Below the pieces are notes generated by a model. The model saw only the letters and a list, made by a program, of their open reading frames with translations. It was not told where the DNA came from and ran no database searches. A DNA stretch of 64,000 nucleotides from Streptomyces rapamycinicus NRRL 5491. GTDB taxonomy: Bacteria > Actinomycetota > Actinomycetes > Streptomycetales > Streptomycetaceae. This document shows positions 15,078 through 23,561 of this stretch, one piece after another (the stretch's first letter is position 1; every line of letters starts with the position of its first letter). A program made the position numbers and the translations under genes. Location: the NCBI RefSeq assembly GCF_024298965.1, contig NZ_CP085193.1, positions 8,370,001 through 8,434,000 of the forward strand. The letters run 5' to 3'.

Positions 15078-15578
15078 ATGAACCGCGACACCGAGATCCT
15101 GCTGCGTAACGTGGCCGGCCGCGTGGAACGGGCCGTCACCGAGCGGGACTGCCCCGCAATGGTCGCGGTTCAAGGAGACCGAACCCTGGTGCTCTCCGAC
15201 TACGACTACCTGCGCGATGCCCCGACGGCCGCGGCGTTCGAACAGCGTGCTGCCGAGAAGGCACAGCAGATTCATGCCGTCCGTTTCGTCTTCGCGGTCC
15301 CACAGGTGTGGCTCTTCGACCAGGACACTGTGTACGGCCGCGCGGTCGCCAACTTGCCGTTGAGGGAAGGCGAGCAGGAGCTCATCGCATGGATGAGCTT
15401 CGACGCGGACGATGGGGTGGACTACGGCTTTCTTCCCTACGCACGCCGCCCGAGCGGTGAGCCGGTCTTCGACGACCATACGGTGATCACCGTCCCAGTC
15501 CAGCCGTACGACGACTTCCCGGGCCGCCACCTGCTGCGCGCCCTGACGCACGAGTCCGGTGACCCGACCAGTACGTGA
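15078..15578 (+). CDS. Hypothetical protein, last gene of the plus-strand block
   Basis: A 166-residue acidic soluble protein with 'AVTERDCPAMVAVQGDRTLVL', 'FVFAVPQVWLFDQDTVYGRAV' and a terminal 'HLLRALTHESGDPTST'. Family not recognised. The ATG at 15078 is preceded by GGAAAGTGAGCAGCCGG. It is convergent with the replication-relaxation gene, 123 bases away. Confidence 0.55.
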   Translation: MNRDTEILLRNVAGRVERAVTERDCPAMVAVQGDRTLVLSDYDYLRDAPTAAAFEQRAAEKAQQIHAVRFVFAVPQVWLFDQDTVYGRAVANLPLREGEQELIAWMSFDADDGVDYGFLPYARRPSGEPVFDDHTVITVPVQPYDDFPGRHLLRALTHESGDPTST

Positions 15579-15701
15579 CGCTGATGGCCGGTACGTTGCC
15601 CAGCCCGGTCGCTCCTCACTGCCCCAGAACGCAGCTCTCGAGGCGGACTTGGCGGGCCTGGTTACACCATGCCGCGCACCGGTGATCTCACCCATGTCGT
15701 T

Positions 15702-16745
15702 TCACCGGGTCCCGCGGCGGGGCGTCGGACCCGGGGCAAGCGGTGATGGCGGAAGCAGATCGCTCCAAGAGCCGCTGTTTCCGGTCACGACTGAGGTGGG
15801 TGAGGAAGGCGGCAGGGGCGGTAGGTGCGGCCAGGCGCGCCCGAGTTCCGCGAGCGCGAGACGCCGCGTAGTGAGCTGCCTACCTTCCAGCGGTTGCCAG
15901 CCGGCGGCGGCCGGGTGGGCGTCACGGTCACTTGTGACGAAGTCGGCACTGGATGTGGCCACGGGTACCAGTGTGGGGTCGTCGAACGTGTTCAGGACCG
16001 TGGCGAGGGCGTGGCGGACACGGCTTTCGTGGCGCGTGGTGGGCATCCAGAACAGGACGGGTGTCGTGATGCCAGTGGCGGTGGCGAGTTTGGCGTAGCC
16101 AGGCAGTTTCGCCGCGACGCGGTCGGGGCGTTCAGTGCCGAAGTCGAACTCCAGGAACCACTCGAAGGCGGAGCGGTGCTCGTGCCACCGGCCGTAGCCG
16201 TCCGGGCGCACGATGTCGCCGAAGTGCCGCTTGCAGCGGGCCTCGGACCACCAAGCGGTGAGCTGTCCGGAAGCATCCGGGTTGCGGGAGCGGGCAATGA
16301 GGGCTGTGAAGAAGGCATTGGTGCCGACGGTGTGGGCCAAGCGCAGGGAGTGGGCGATACCGATGGCTCGTTCGTGCCTGTAGTCCAGGTCGCGGGGGTC
16401 AAGGCCGTCTTCGCGCGCGACGACGGCGGCTCCGGCGACATCGAGCACGTAGTGCATGGGCGCGGTGCCGGAAGCAATGAAGGGCTGGAAGCGGTCCAGC
16501 AGACGCCACTTGTACAACTGGAGGAGCCGCAGGTTGGCTGCACGGGCGGATGGATAGGCGATCTCGGTGATCTGGTGTGTGGTGAGGACCTTGTGCTCGT
16601 AGAACATACGAGCCAGCCAACGGTCCCGATCCGTGAGGCGTGCGGCGAGCCGGGCGATGTATTCGCCGCTGGTCGCGGCACGCTGGCTGAGGCGCTTGGG
16701 CCGGTGGGCGCGAAGAGAGCGTTGAGAAGTGGGGTTGGTGATCAC
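15702..16745 (-). CDS. Replication-relaxation family protein
   Basis: A 347-residue protein with the Replic_Relax pattern: a winged-helix N-terminus ('RLTDRDRWLARMFYEHKVLTT', 'ANLRLLQLYKWRLLDRF') and a downstream core with 'HSLRLAHTVGTNAFF' and 'SAFEWFLEFDFGTE'. The family is tied to plasmid replication and strand processing in actinomycetes and is the best candidate here for origin binding or relaxase function, as no classical MOB relaxase is visible. GTG at 16745 follows GGAGGTG; a longer frame upstream is low-complexity and overlaps the next gene. Confidence 0.75.
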   Translation of the reverse strand: MITNPTSQRSLRAHRPKRLSQRAATSGEYIARLAARLTDRDRWLARMFYEHKVLTTHQITEIAYPSARAANLRLLQLYKWRLLDRFQPFIASGTAPMHYVLDVAGAAVVAREDGLDPRDLDYRHERAIGIAHSLRLAHTVGTNAFFTALIARSRNPDASGQLTAWWSEARCKRHFGDIVRPDGYGRWHEHRSAFEWFLEFDFGTERPDRVAAKLPGYAKLATATGITTPVLFWMPTTRHESRVRHALATVLNTFDDPTLVPVATSSADFVTSDRDAHPAAAGWQPLEGRQLTTRRLALAELGRAWPHLPPLPPSSPTSVVTGNSGSWSDLLPPSPLAPGPTPRRGTR

Positions 16746-16905
16746 GGTGAAGATGCACCTCCGGGCAATCCTTCGTCTGTGCGGTCTTCGGGCGATGGAG
16801 GAACTGTTGCGACGAAAATCGCGGGGCTTTGCTCGGCCAGGCGGGTTCTCCTGAGACAGCCGCTCGGTGCTGTCAGCCAAGGTGGGACTTTGGCGCAGCG
16901 GTGCT

Positions 16906-17871
16906 TTAGGCAGTACCGGCGGAGGCGGAAATTGCTGGTCGGGTCGCACCGGCGTAGTCGTCGCCTTGGTAGCGGTAGGGTGCGATCTTGATCTTTTCGC
17001 CGAAGTTTGGTGCGTTGATCATTTGACCGCCGCCGACGTAGAGGCCGACATGATGAATGCCTTTATCGGGGGTGCCGTAGAAGGCGAGGTCGCCGGGCAG
17101 CAGCGGCTGTCCCTTGGGAATCTGGTGGCCGGTCCGGAACTGTTCTTCGGCGGTACGCGGCAGGGAGATGCCCGCGGCGGCGTAGGCGGCCTTGGTCAGC
17201 CCCGAGCAGTCGAATCCAGTGTCCCCGTTTGCCGGGCCGTTGCCTCCCCATACGTACGGGAGGCCAAGCTGGCCCTGAGCGTAGTTGATCGCCTCTCGGG
17301 CGGGAGGATTTGCCTTCGCCGTGCCGCCGAGTCCTGAGGCGCTCTGGTAGTCCTGTGCCTGAGCGAGGACTTTCGAGACGTACCACTCGGCGGGGTTGTA
17401 GGCGAGGATCGCCTGATGGAGGTTGCGTCCGCCGCGGGCGCCGGAGTCGCATAGGTAGTCGACCGCCGCATAGATCGCGTCTCGTGGGTTGTACGGAGAG
17501 GGAGCTCGTTTTCCTCGCTGCGGTATCAGGTGCTTGGCAGTGACCGCGTCGAAGGTGGGCCGTAGGAACTGCATCGGGCCCTCCGCGCCTTTGTCGTTGG
17601 AGCCGCTGCGTACCCCGGGCAGGGTGGATCGGCCGTGGTTGGTCTCGACCTTGCCGATGGCGGCTGGCACTGACCAGTCCAGTCCGGGGCAGGTCGCCGC
17701 CGCTTGCTGGTAGAGCGTGAGGTAGCTGGGCGGTATGTCAGTGAGAGCGGTGCGATTGGGCTGGCTGCCGCCAGTACCGCCGAAGACAGACAGGACGCTA
17801 CTTGCTCCGGCTGCGGCCAAAGTGATGACCAGCAGTATCGCCCCCAGGAGCGTGATGCCGACTCTGGTCAT
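16906..17871 (-). CDS. Two-domain cell-wall hydrolase (lytic transglycosylase + NlpC/P60)
   Basis: A 321-residue VirB1-type enzyme. After an N-terminal membrane anchor (residues 5-28) comes an SLT-like domain with the catalytic Glu in 'IGKVETNHG' (about residue 76). A C-terminal NlpC/P60 domain follows, with the catalytic Cys in 'DTGFDCSGL' (about 219) and His in 'GIHHVGLYVG' (about 272). It should open the peptidoglycan for the transfer channel. Start ATG follows GAGGTGAGGC. It lies three bases downstream of the 43-residue gene. Confidence 0.9.
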   Translation of the reverse strand: MTRVGITLLGAILLVITLAAAGASSVLSVFGGTGGSQPNRTALTDIPPSYLTLYQQAAATCPGLDWSVPAAIGKVETNHGRSTLPGVRSGSNDKGAEGPMQFLRPTFDAVTAKHLIPQRGKRAPSPYNPRDAIYAAVDYLCDSGARGGRNLHQAILAYNPAEWYVSKVLAQAQDYQSASGLGGTAKANPPAREAINYAQGQLGLPYVWGGNGPANGDTGFDCSGLTKAAYAAAGISLPRTAEEQFRTGHQIPKGQPLLPGDLAFYGTPDKGIHHVGLYVGGGQMINAPNFGEKIKIAPYRYQGDDYAGATRPAISASAGTA

Positions 17872-17874
17872 GCC

Positions 17875-18006
17875 TCACCTCTGTGTGGCGGAGAATGATG
17901 AAGTCGGGGCCGTCGGCTCGGTAACCGCAAGGAGTCGGCGGGGACTGATGTGTCCGCCGAGGGCGGTCAAGCTGTCGAGTGTCGTCAGGGCTGTACTGGT
18001 GATCAC
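17875..18006 (-). CDS. 43-residue hypothetical protein of the transfer operon
   Basis: Starts at GTG (18006) behind GGAGGTGAGCATCCC, with first codons GTGATCACC, the same start context as the replication-relaxation gene (GGAGGTG...GTGATCACC). The product, MITSTALTTLDSLTALGGHIS and a basic/polar tail, has no known domain. It ends three bases before the wall-hydrolase start, within the operon. Confidence 0.5.
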   Translation of the reverse strand: MITSTALTTLDSLTALGGHISPRRLLAVTEPTAPTSSFSATQR

Positions 18007-18104
18007 GGGATGCTCACCTCCAGATATCTGTAGTGGGGGGAGCTGGCAGGTATGGACGTAGTTTCGAGGCGGCCTGAGACGGGGTGGGCTCGGGCGACTG
18101 GATG

Positions 18105-20645
18105 TCACATCGTGCGTCGGGGGTCGGCCTGGACCGGAGTGTTGCGAGCCTCAGGAAGTGCTGCTGGGCCGCGTCGTGACCGGGCATTTCGGGAAGCGGC
18201 GGTCCGGATCTGCTTGGCCCGTCCCCGGGTAGCGGGCGGGAGCTTTTCCGTGACTGCGGTGAAGGCGGGGGCTTCGGCTCCGTGGAGCACAGGGCGGACC
18301 GCGGCGTGGAAGACGTCCAGATTGGACAGGTCGTGTGCGGTCAGGCGCGGCTCGGTGTGCTGGGCCAGGTGCCGGGCGTCCTCCGGGCTGGCGTTGAAGA
18401 TGATCTTTGTGCGGGCGTTGGTGCTGATGCCCTCCTCCAGCTCTTTGGGAAGCTGGCGCAGGTACTGGTGGGCGAGTGTCATCGACAGCCGGTAGGCGCG
18501 GGCCTCGGCCAGCATGTCGCCCAGCGAATAGGGCAAGTTGAGGAAGTTGTGCGCCTCGTCGATGTAGAGAGAGGCGTCATGTCGCTGGGACTGGGGAATA
18601 CGCGCGCGGGCGGTGGCGGCCTGCCAGGCGCGGGCGACCACGATGGAACCGACCAGGTGCGCGGTCTCCGTGCCCAGCGCGTCCTGGGCGATGCGTACGA
18701 GACAGATCCCGCCGTTGAGTGTGCCGTTCATGTCGAAAGTGGAGGGACCGCCGGCGAGGGCATGGCGGACGAACGGGCGCAGCAGGAAGCCTCGAAGTTT
18801 GTTCATCAGCGGGGCGGTGACCTGGGCACGGGCTGGGTCGGACAGGGCCTGGTACCAGGTCCAGAAGCCTTTGAGGATCTCGTCATCGAGTTGGTCGGTG
18901 GCGCGCTGCCGGAATGCGGGGTTCGACAGCAGTTTGGGCAGGTCGGTCAGTATGGGGGTGCCGGGCTGGGCGCGCAGGGTCAGGAGTGAGGCGCGCAGGA
19001 TGTCGTCGGTGCGTGGCCCCCAGGAGGCGGCGTAGACACGGGAGAAGATGGATACCAGGTTGTCGACGGTGCGTGGTCCATCCGCTCCTTCCAGTGGATT
19101 GAGTACGGGTGGGCGGGTCTTGCTGTCGGCGTCGAAGAGCACCACTTTCTCTCCGAGCTCGACGGGTAAACGCTGGAGCAGGTCGGTGACCAGATCGCCC
19201 TTTGGATCGATGACGACCGCTCCCCGACCGGCTTCGGTGTCGGCGAGGACCATCCGTGCCATCAGTTCGCTCTTGCCCGAACCGGTGGCGCCCAGGACGT
19301 GCAGGTGGTGCCGTGCATCGGGGACACGTAGCCCGACGGGACGCTGGTGGCCGCTGTCGGCCAGCCCGATCGGCCGGACCGCCGATCCCGTGGTAGCGAT
19401 GCCTGGCGGAGGCGGCACGGCCCTTGCTCCAGCGCGTTGCAGACCGGTGACCGTCTCGTCCCACGGCAGGTGTGCCAGCGCGGCGAGTTCCGGGATCGAC
19501 AGCAAGTCGCCGCTGTTCAGGCGCCGTTCGGCCAGGTGGCGTAGCGCGTGGCGGCCACGCAGCCGGGTACGGCGGTAGTAGTTGTGCTCGGTGAAGGTGG
19601 CGAACGCGGAGGCGATGGCGTGGCCCCGGCCGCGCGCCCGGTCCCGTTCCTTCGCCTGGTCGACGGCCGAGGCATTGTCCGGAGCAGTGGTGGTGACTGC
19701 GTAGCGGATACGGGTTTCGTAGGGAGCGCCGCGTTGTTTGGCTACGATCACGCGGTCCTCGGCAGCCATCTCCAAAGCTGTTTGCGGGTCGATGAGCGTG
19801 GTGTTCTGCCGGGCGCGGCGGTGGGGGTGGAGACCGGGGGTGAGTAAATCCAGCAGGCGGCTGATCAAGCGGGTGGACCTTCCGGCGCGTGCGTGCCGTG
19901 CTGCCCGGCGGGCCTTCTTCACCCTGTGCCCGGTCACCGGCCGGGCCAGCACCTGCACCACCGCCCGCTCCCGCGGCCCCATCCCGACCGGTGCGCCGAG
20001 CAGCGGGCGCACGGGGTCGAGAGGGAAGTCGGTACGGATCGGTAGGGCCTCGCTGCGCGCTAGTCGCAGCTCCCCTGCGGCGGTGAGAAGTCGCTGTCCC
20101 GGAGGCGGTGCAGCGGGCAGAGGGGCATTGGCGGGTGTGGTGCGGGTATGGGCGCCGGGCCAGGCGGACTCGACGGCCCGCTCGATCATGCCCGGCGGGA
20201 CGTGGCCGGGCACCCATATCTGCAGATGCACGGCTTCGCGGTCGAAGAGGTACTCGAAGGCAAGGTGTGGCTGGCCGGTCAGCCACCGGCGCCAGGCCGG
20301 GCGCAACAGCCCCACCAGGTTCGCCCACAGCGCGGCGGCCCCTGCAGCGTCCACAGTTGGCGGGGGCAGGATCTGAACGACGCGCGCGTCAGCGGCGAGA
20401 TGCCTCCGACAGCGGCGGCGCCACCACCAGCGCACCCAGGCCAGCGTGGTAGCGCCGGCGACCACGGCAGGACCGGCGATCCATCCCCAGTCGAGCACCC
20501 ACCTGTGGATGTGGGCCAGCACTGCGTGCACCGCGCCGGAAGGGTCGCGCAGGTAATCGCCGACCGGGGAATCCGGTACGTCTGAGCCGGAAGCGGTGGC
20601 AAGGAACAACGAGGATGGAAGAACGAAATGAACGGGGCGACCCAT
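18105..20645 (-). CDS. VirD4/TraG-like type IV coupling ATPase
   Basis: An 846-residue protein. Two hydrophobic stretches at the N-terminus (about 45-72) anchor it in the membrane. Then comes a long actinobacterial domain, a P-loop 'LGATGSGKSELMARM' (about 451-459), a 'AVVIDPKGDLVTDLLQRL' block and Walker B 'ASLYIDEAHNFLNL' (about 693). It should bring DNA-protein substrate to the channel. The C-terminus is basic. Start ATG follows GGAAGG. It lies downstream of the VirB4 and GP88 genes on the same strand. Confidence 0.9.
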   Translation of the reverse strand: MGRPVHFVLPSSLFLATASGSDVPDSPVGDYLRDPSGAVHAVLAHIHRWVLDWGWIAGPAVVAGATTLAWVRWWWRRRCRRHLAADARVVQILPPPTVDAAGAAALWANLVGLLRPAWRRWLTGQPHLAFEYLFDREAVHLQIWVPGHVPPGMIERAVESAWPGAHTRTTPANAPLPAAPPPGQRLLTAAGELRLARSEALPIRTDFPLDPVRPLLGAPVGMGPRERAVVQVLARPVTGHRVKKARRAARHARAGRSTRLISRLLDLLTPGLHPHRRARQNTTLIDPQTALEMAAEDRVIVAKQRGAPYETRIRYAVTTTAPDNASAVDQAKERDRARGRGHAIASAFATFTEHNYYRRTRLRGRHALRHLAERRLNSGDLLSIPELAALAHLPWDETVTGLQRAGARAVPPPPGIATTGSAVRPIGLADSGHQRPVGLRVPDARHHLHVLGATGSGKSELMARMVLADTEAGRGAVVIDPKGDLVTDLLQRLPVELGEKVVLFDADSKTRPPVLNPLEGADGPRTVDNLVSIFSRVYAASWGPRTDDILRASLLTLRAQPGTPILTDLPKLLSNPAFRQRATDQLDDEILKGFWTWYQALSDPARAQVTAPLMNKLRGFLLRPFVRHALAGGPSTFDMNGTLNGGICLVRIAQDALGTETAHLVGSIVVARAWQAATARARIPQSQRHDASLYIDEAHNFLNLPYSLGDMLAEARAYRLSMTLAHQYLRQLPKELEEGISTNARTKIIFNASPEDARHLAQHTEPRLTAHDLSNLDVFHAAVRPVLHGAEAPAFTAVTEKLPPATRGRAKQIRTAASRNARSRRGPAALPEARNTPVQADPRRTM

Positions 20646-20694
20646 GGCACGCGACCTTCCATGGAGAGAGCGTCAGGGGGGTGGAGAGCCGCCG

Positions 20695-21546
20695 TTAGGC
20701 AGCGCGGTCCTGGTGCTCAGGAGCGCGCCGTTCCTCGGCGTTGTCGTGCGTCTCCGGTCGATTGCCCGTGATCAGGCGCAGACCGCTACGCGCGCTCGAT
20801 CGGTGATGAGCCTGGCGTTCGGCGTCGACCTCGGCCTGCCACGAGCGGAAGGTGCGACCGTTCAGCCTCTTGAGGAAGCGCGGAATTCTGTTGGCGGGAA
20901 TCCCGACCAGCCGCGGACCCAGTACCGCGAGGAGATCGCTGGCTTGTTGTGAGTGCCATCCGGCCGCGGTGATGGATTCCTCGTCGGGGAAGACATCCGC
21001 CACGCGGTCACGTTCGGGATCTAAGGCGGCGTCCTGGGTGCCCCCGAAGCTGAATACCCACAGGAAGTTCTCCGGTGGATCCGGCTCCACCAGTGCGCGG
21101 AACCTGGCCACTTCCTTGGTGTAGGCGTAGAAGTTGACGTCCGGCCGGGCGCGGATCACCCGGAGCCAGCCGCGTGTGTAGGCGTCGGTGAAGAAGTCGC
21201 CTGAGTCGTGGATGCGTATCCAGACCCCGCGGAACTTCTTGGCGCCGAGTTCGGTGATCATCGCCTGTTCCCAGGCGGGTAGATCATTCAGGACGAAGCG
21301 CAGGTTCGCCTCGTGCTTGGCTTTGACCACCGGCCAGGTGTAGGTGCCGTGCCGGGCGTAGCAGACGTGGCGGCAGATCCCTGCGGAGGGGCAGGTGTTG
21401 TAGGTATGGCCCTCCGGGAGCCGACCGGCCCAGGCCGGCAGTGTCCAGTTCCACGCTCCGATCGCGCGCATTTCCCGGTTCTGGGTCAGCAACGGCGACG
21501 GTGGTGATGGAGGCAGGCGGGATGGTGCTGATGAGGGGGTAGGCAT
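20695..21546 (-). CDS. GP88-family protein
   Basis: A 283-residue protein of the actinophage 'gene product 88' family, recognised from the cysteine motif in 'TCPSAGICRHVCYARHGTY' (C52, C58, C62) followed by 'VKAKHEANLRFVLND' and 'WIRIHDSGDFFTDAYTRGWL'. The three cysteines suggest a metal or iron-sulfur site, reminiscent of radical-SAM proteins, but activity is unknown. It lies between the VirB4 and VirD4 genes, an unusual place for a phage gene. The first 25 residues are proline-rich; translation might begin later. Confidence 0.8.
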   Translation of the reverse strand: MPTPSSAPSRLPPSPPSPLLTQNREMRAIGAWNWTLPAWAGRLPEGHTYNTCPSAGICRHVCYARHGTYTWPVVKAKHEANLRFVLNDLPAWEQAMITELGAKKFRGVWIRIHDSGDFFTDAYTRGWLRVIRARPDVNFYAYTKEVARFRALVEPDPPENFLWVFSFGGTQDAALDPERDRVADVFPDEESITAAGWHSQQASDLLAVLGPRLVGIPANRIPRFLKRLNGRTFRSWQAEVDAERQAHHRSSARSGLRLITGNRPETHDNAEERRAPEHQDRAA

Positions 21547-21656
21547 GAGAGCGCCCTTCGTGTGAAGGAGCAGGTGAGGCGTCGCTGGCTCCGGAACTGC
21601 GGTATTGGAGGCTGTACGACTGCATCTGCAGTGACGTGATCGCTCGGAGAGGTTGG

Positions 21657-23561
21657 TCAGGCGATCCCGAGGTCGACGTGATCGCCGTTGTGATCCGCGA
21701 AGTTGTCTGCCGCCTCGGCGTGGGCGAGGTCCAGGTATGGTTCTTCGGCCTCTGCGAAACCGCTGGATTCGGCCATGGCGGCGAGTTCGGCAGGGTCGGT
21801 GGTCACCAGGCGGTGTTCGGTGGGTGAGGCGATCGCCTCGAAGGCCACTCGTTGGGTTCCTGTGGAGAGCAGGCCTTGGCCGCGGTCGGCTGACAGCAGG
21901 AACTGCCGCTCACCGTCCGAGAGGTTGAACGTGGCGGTGATCTCGTCGATGGCCTGTGGGGCCTGGCGTAGCAGGATTTGAGTGGCGGCGTTGGACACGA
22001 TGGCTTTGCCGAGTTCGGAGCCCAGGATGTCGGCCGCGTCTTGGGTCGCGACGGTGAGGCCTGCCCAGCGTTTGCGGGAGGACTTGGACATACGGAACAG
22101 GAACTCGGCTCCCGCGGGTTCTTGCATCAGCAGCCAGGCTTCGTCCACGACGGCCAGTTGGGGGCGGCGAAGGGCCGGGTTGGACACCCGTCGCCATACC
22201 GCGTCCAGGGTCAGCAGCGTTCCGATGGCTTTGAGCTCGTCGGCCAGGTCGCGCAGGGAGAAGGCGACGAGGTGGCCTTCGGGTTTGCTCGTGGTGGGGC
22301 CGTCGAACAAGCTGGAGAAGGCGCCGCGTACGTACGGGTCCAGCCGAGCGGCCAGGTCCTGCGCTGTGCGGTTCTTCGACCGTTCCAGAACGGCCGCCAA
22401 GTCGGCGAGCAGCGGGGCTGGGCGGGTCCAGGTCCGCGGGTCGGTGGTGATCCCCGCGCGCTGGTAGGTCGCCGTGATCGCCCGGTCCAGTACGGTCCGC
22501 TCGGTGGGGCGCAGGGTGCTGCCCAGCAGGACGCCGATGACGGTGTGCAGGAACAGGGCACGGCGTACGAGGGCGTCCTTGGGCGCGGTGCGCCGTCCGT
22601 CGGGGCGGGTGTGCACGGGCAGGTCGAAGGGGTTGAGGCGGACCTGCTCGGCGCCGAGGTGGACGTAGGTGCCGCCGACCGCCTGGGTGAGGCGGGCGTA
22701 TTCGTCCTCCGGGTCGATGACGTGGATCTCGATGCCGCGGTAGAGCGAACGTAGAAGCTCCAGTTTGACCAGGTAGGACTTGCCGGCGCCGGAGCGGCCG
22801 AGGATGACGGAGTTGTGGTTGTCCAGGGCGAAGCGGTCCCAGTGCACCAGTCCCTGGGAGCCGATGTTGTACCCGTACAGCACGCCGGTGGGGGCGGCGA
22901 CGGAGGTGGGGTCGCTCGGGGGCAGGTCGGGGCTGGTGAACGGGAACGCTGCCGAGAGCGCCGCGGTGTCGAAGGTGCGGCGCATGCGGATCAGGTCCAG
23001 GCCCATGGGCAGGCAGGTGACCCAGCCTTGCAGGCTGCGGTAGCTGGTCGGTTTGGCGTCCAGCAGCAGGCTCGCCGCCAGCGAGCGGACGGCGGCGACC
23101 TCCTCGGCCAGCTCCTCGGGGCTGGTCGCGTGCACGGTCAGGTAGAGCCCGAGACGGTAGAGCTTGCCTTCGCCACGGGCGACCCGGGAGGACAACTCGT
23201 AGGCGTCCTCGGTAGCCGCTTCCACGTGCGGGTCGAGCAGCCGGCCTTTCTGCTCCGTGTAGCGGCGGTCGGATTCGAGCTTGGCGAGCTGCCGCTTGAG
23301 GCGGGTGCCGGCGGTGACCGGGTCGATCGGCTCGATGTGCACGCTGACGTCCACCCGGCCCGGGTAGGTCAGCAGAGGTTGTAGCCAACCAGGGTAGACC
23401 TCGCGGGGAAAGCCGGTGATGGCGAAGGAAGCCACCTGATCGCCGCCGATTTCCAGCCGCCGGGGGCTGACAGTCAGCGCATCGGGAGTGAAGGCACCAA
23501 CGCTTGCCGCGGGCGCCTCCCGACGTGAGGCGCGTGAACGGCCAGCACGTTTGCGGATCAT
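21657..23561 (-). CDS. VirB4-like conjugation ATPase
   Basis: A 634-residue protein. The N-terminal domain includes 'GFPREVYPGWLQPLLTYPG' and 'VDVSVHIEPIDP'; the ATPase domain has Walker A 'LGRSGAGKSYLVKLE' (about 254-261), 'IDPEDEYARL', Walker B 'LAVVDEAWLLMQEP' (about 469) and 'VATQDAADIL'. It powers assembly of the type IV channel. Its first four bases overlap the stop of the PrgI-like gene, so translation is coupled. Confidence 0.92.
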   Translation of the reverse strand: MIRKRAGRSRASRREAPAASVGAFTPDALTVSPRRLEIGGDQVASFAITGFPREVYPGWLQPLLTYPGRVDVSVHIEPIDPVTAGTRLKRQLAKLESDRRYTEQKGRLLDPHVEAATEDAYELSSRVARGEGKLYRLGLYLTVHATSPEELAEEVAAVRSLAASLLLDAKPTSYRSLQGWVTCLPMGLDLIRMRRTFDTAALSAAFPFTSPDLPPSDPTSVAAPTGVLYGYNIGSQGLVHWDRFALDNHNSVILGRSGAGKSYLVKLELLRSLYRGIEIHVIDPEDEYARLTQAVGGTYVHLGAEQVRLNPFDLPVHTRPDGRRTAPKDALVRRALFLHTVIGVLLGSTLRPTERTVLDRAITATYQRAGITTDPRTWTRPAPLLADLAAVLERSKNRTAQDLAARLDPYVRGAFSSLFDGPTTSKPEGHLVAFSLRDLADELKAIGTLLTLDAVWRRVSNPALRRPQLAVVDEAWLLMQEPAGAEFLFRMSKSSRKRWAGLTVATQDAADILGSELGKAIVSNAATQILLRQAPQAIDEITATFNLSDGERQFLLSADRGQGLLSTGTQRVAFEAIASPTEHRLVTTDPAELAAMAESSGFAEAEEPYLDLAHAEAADNFADHNGDHVDLGIA

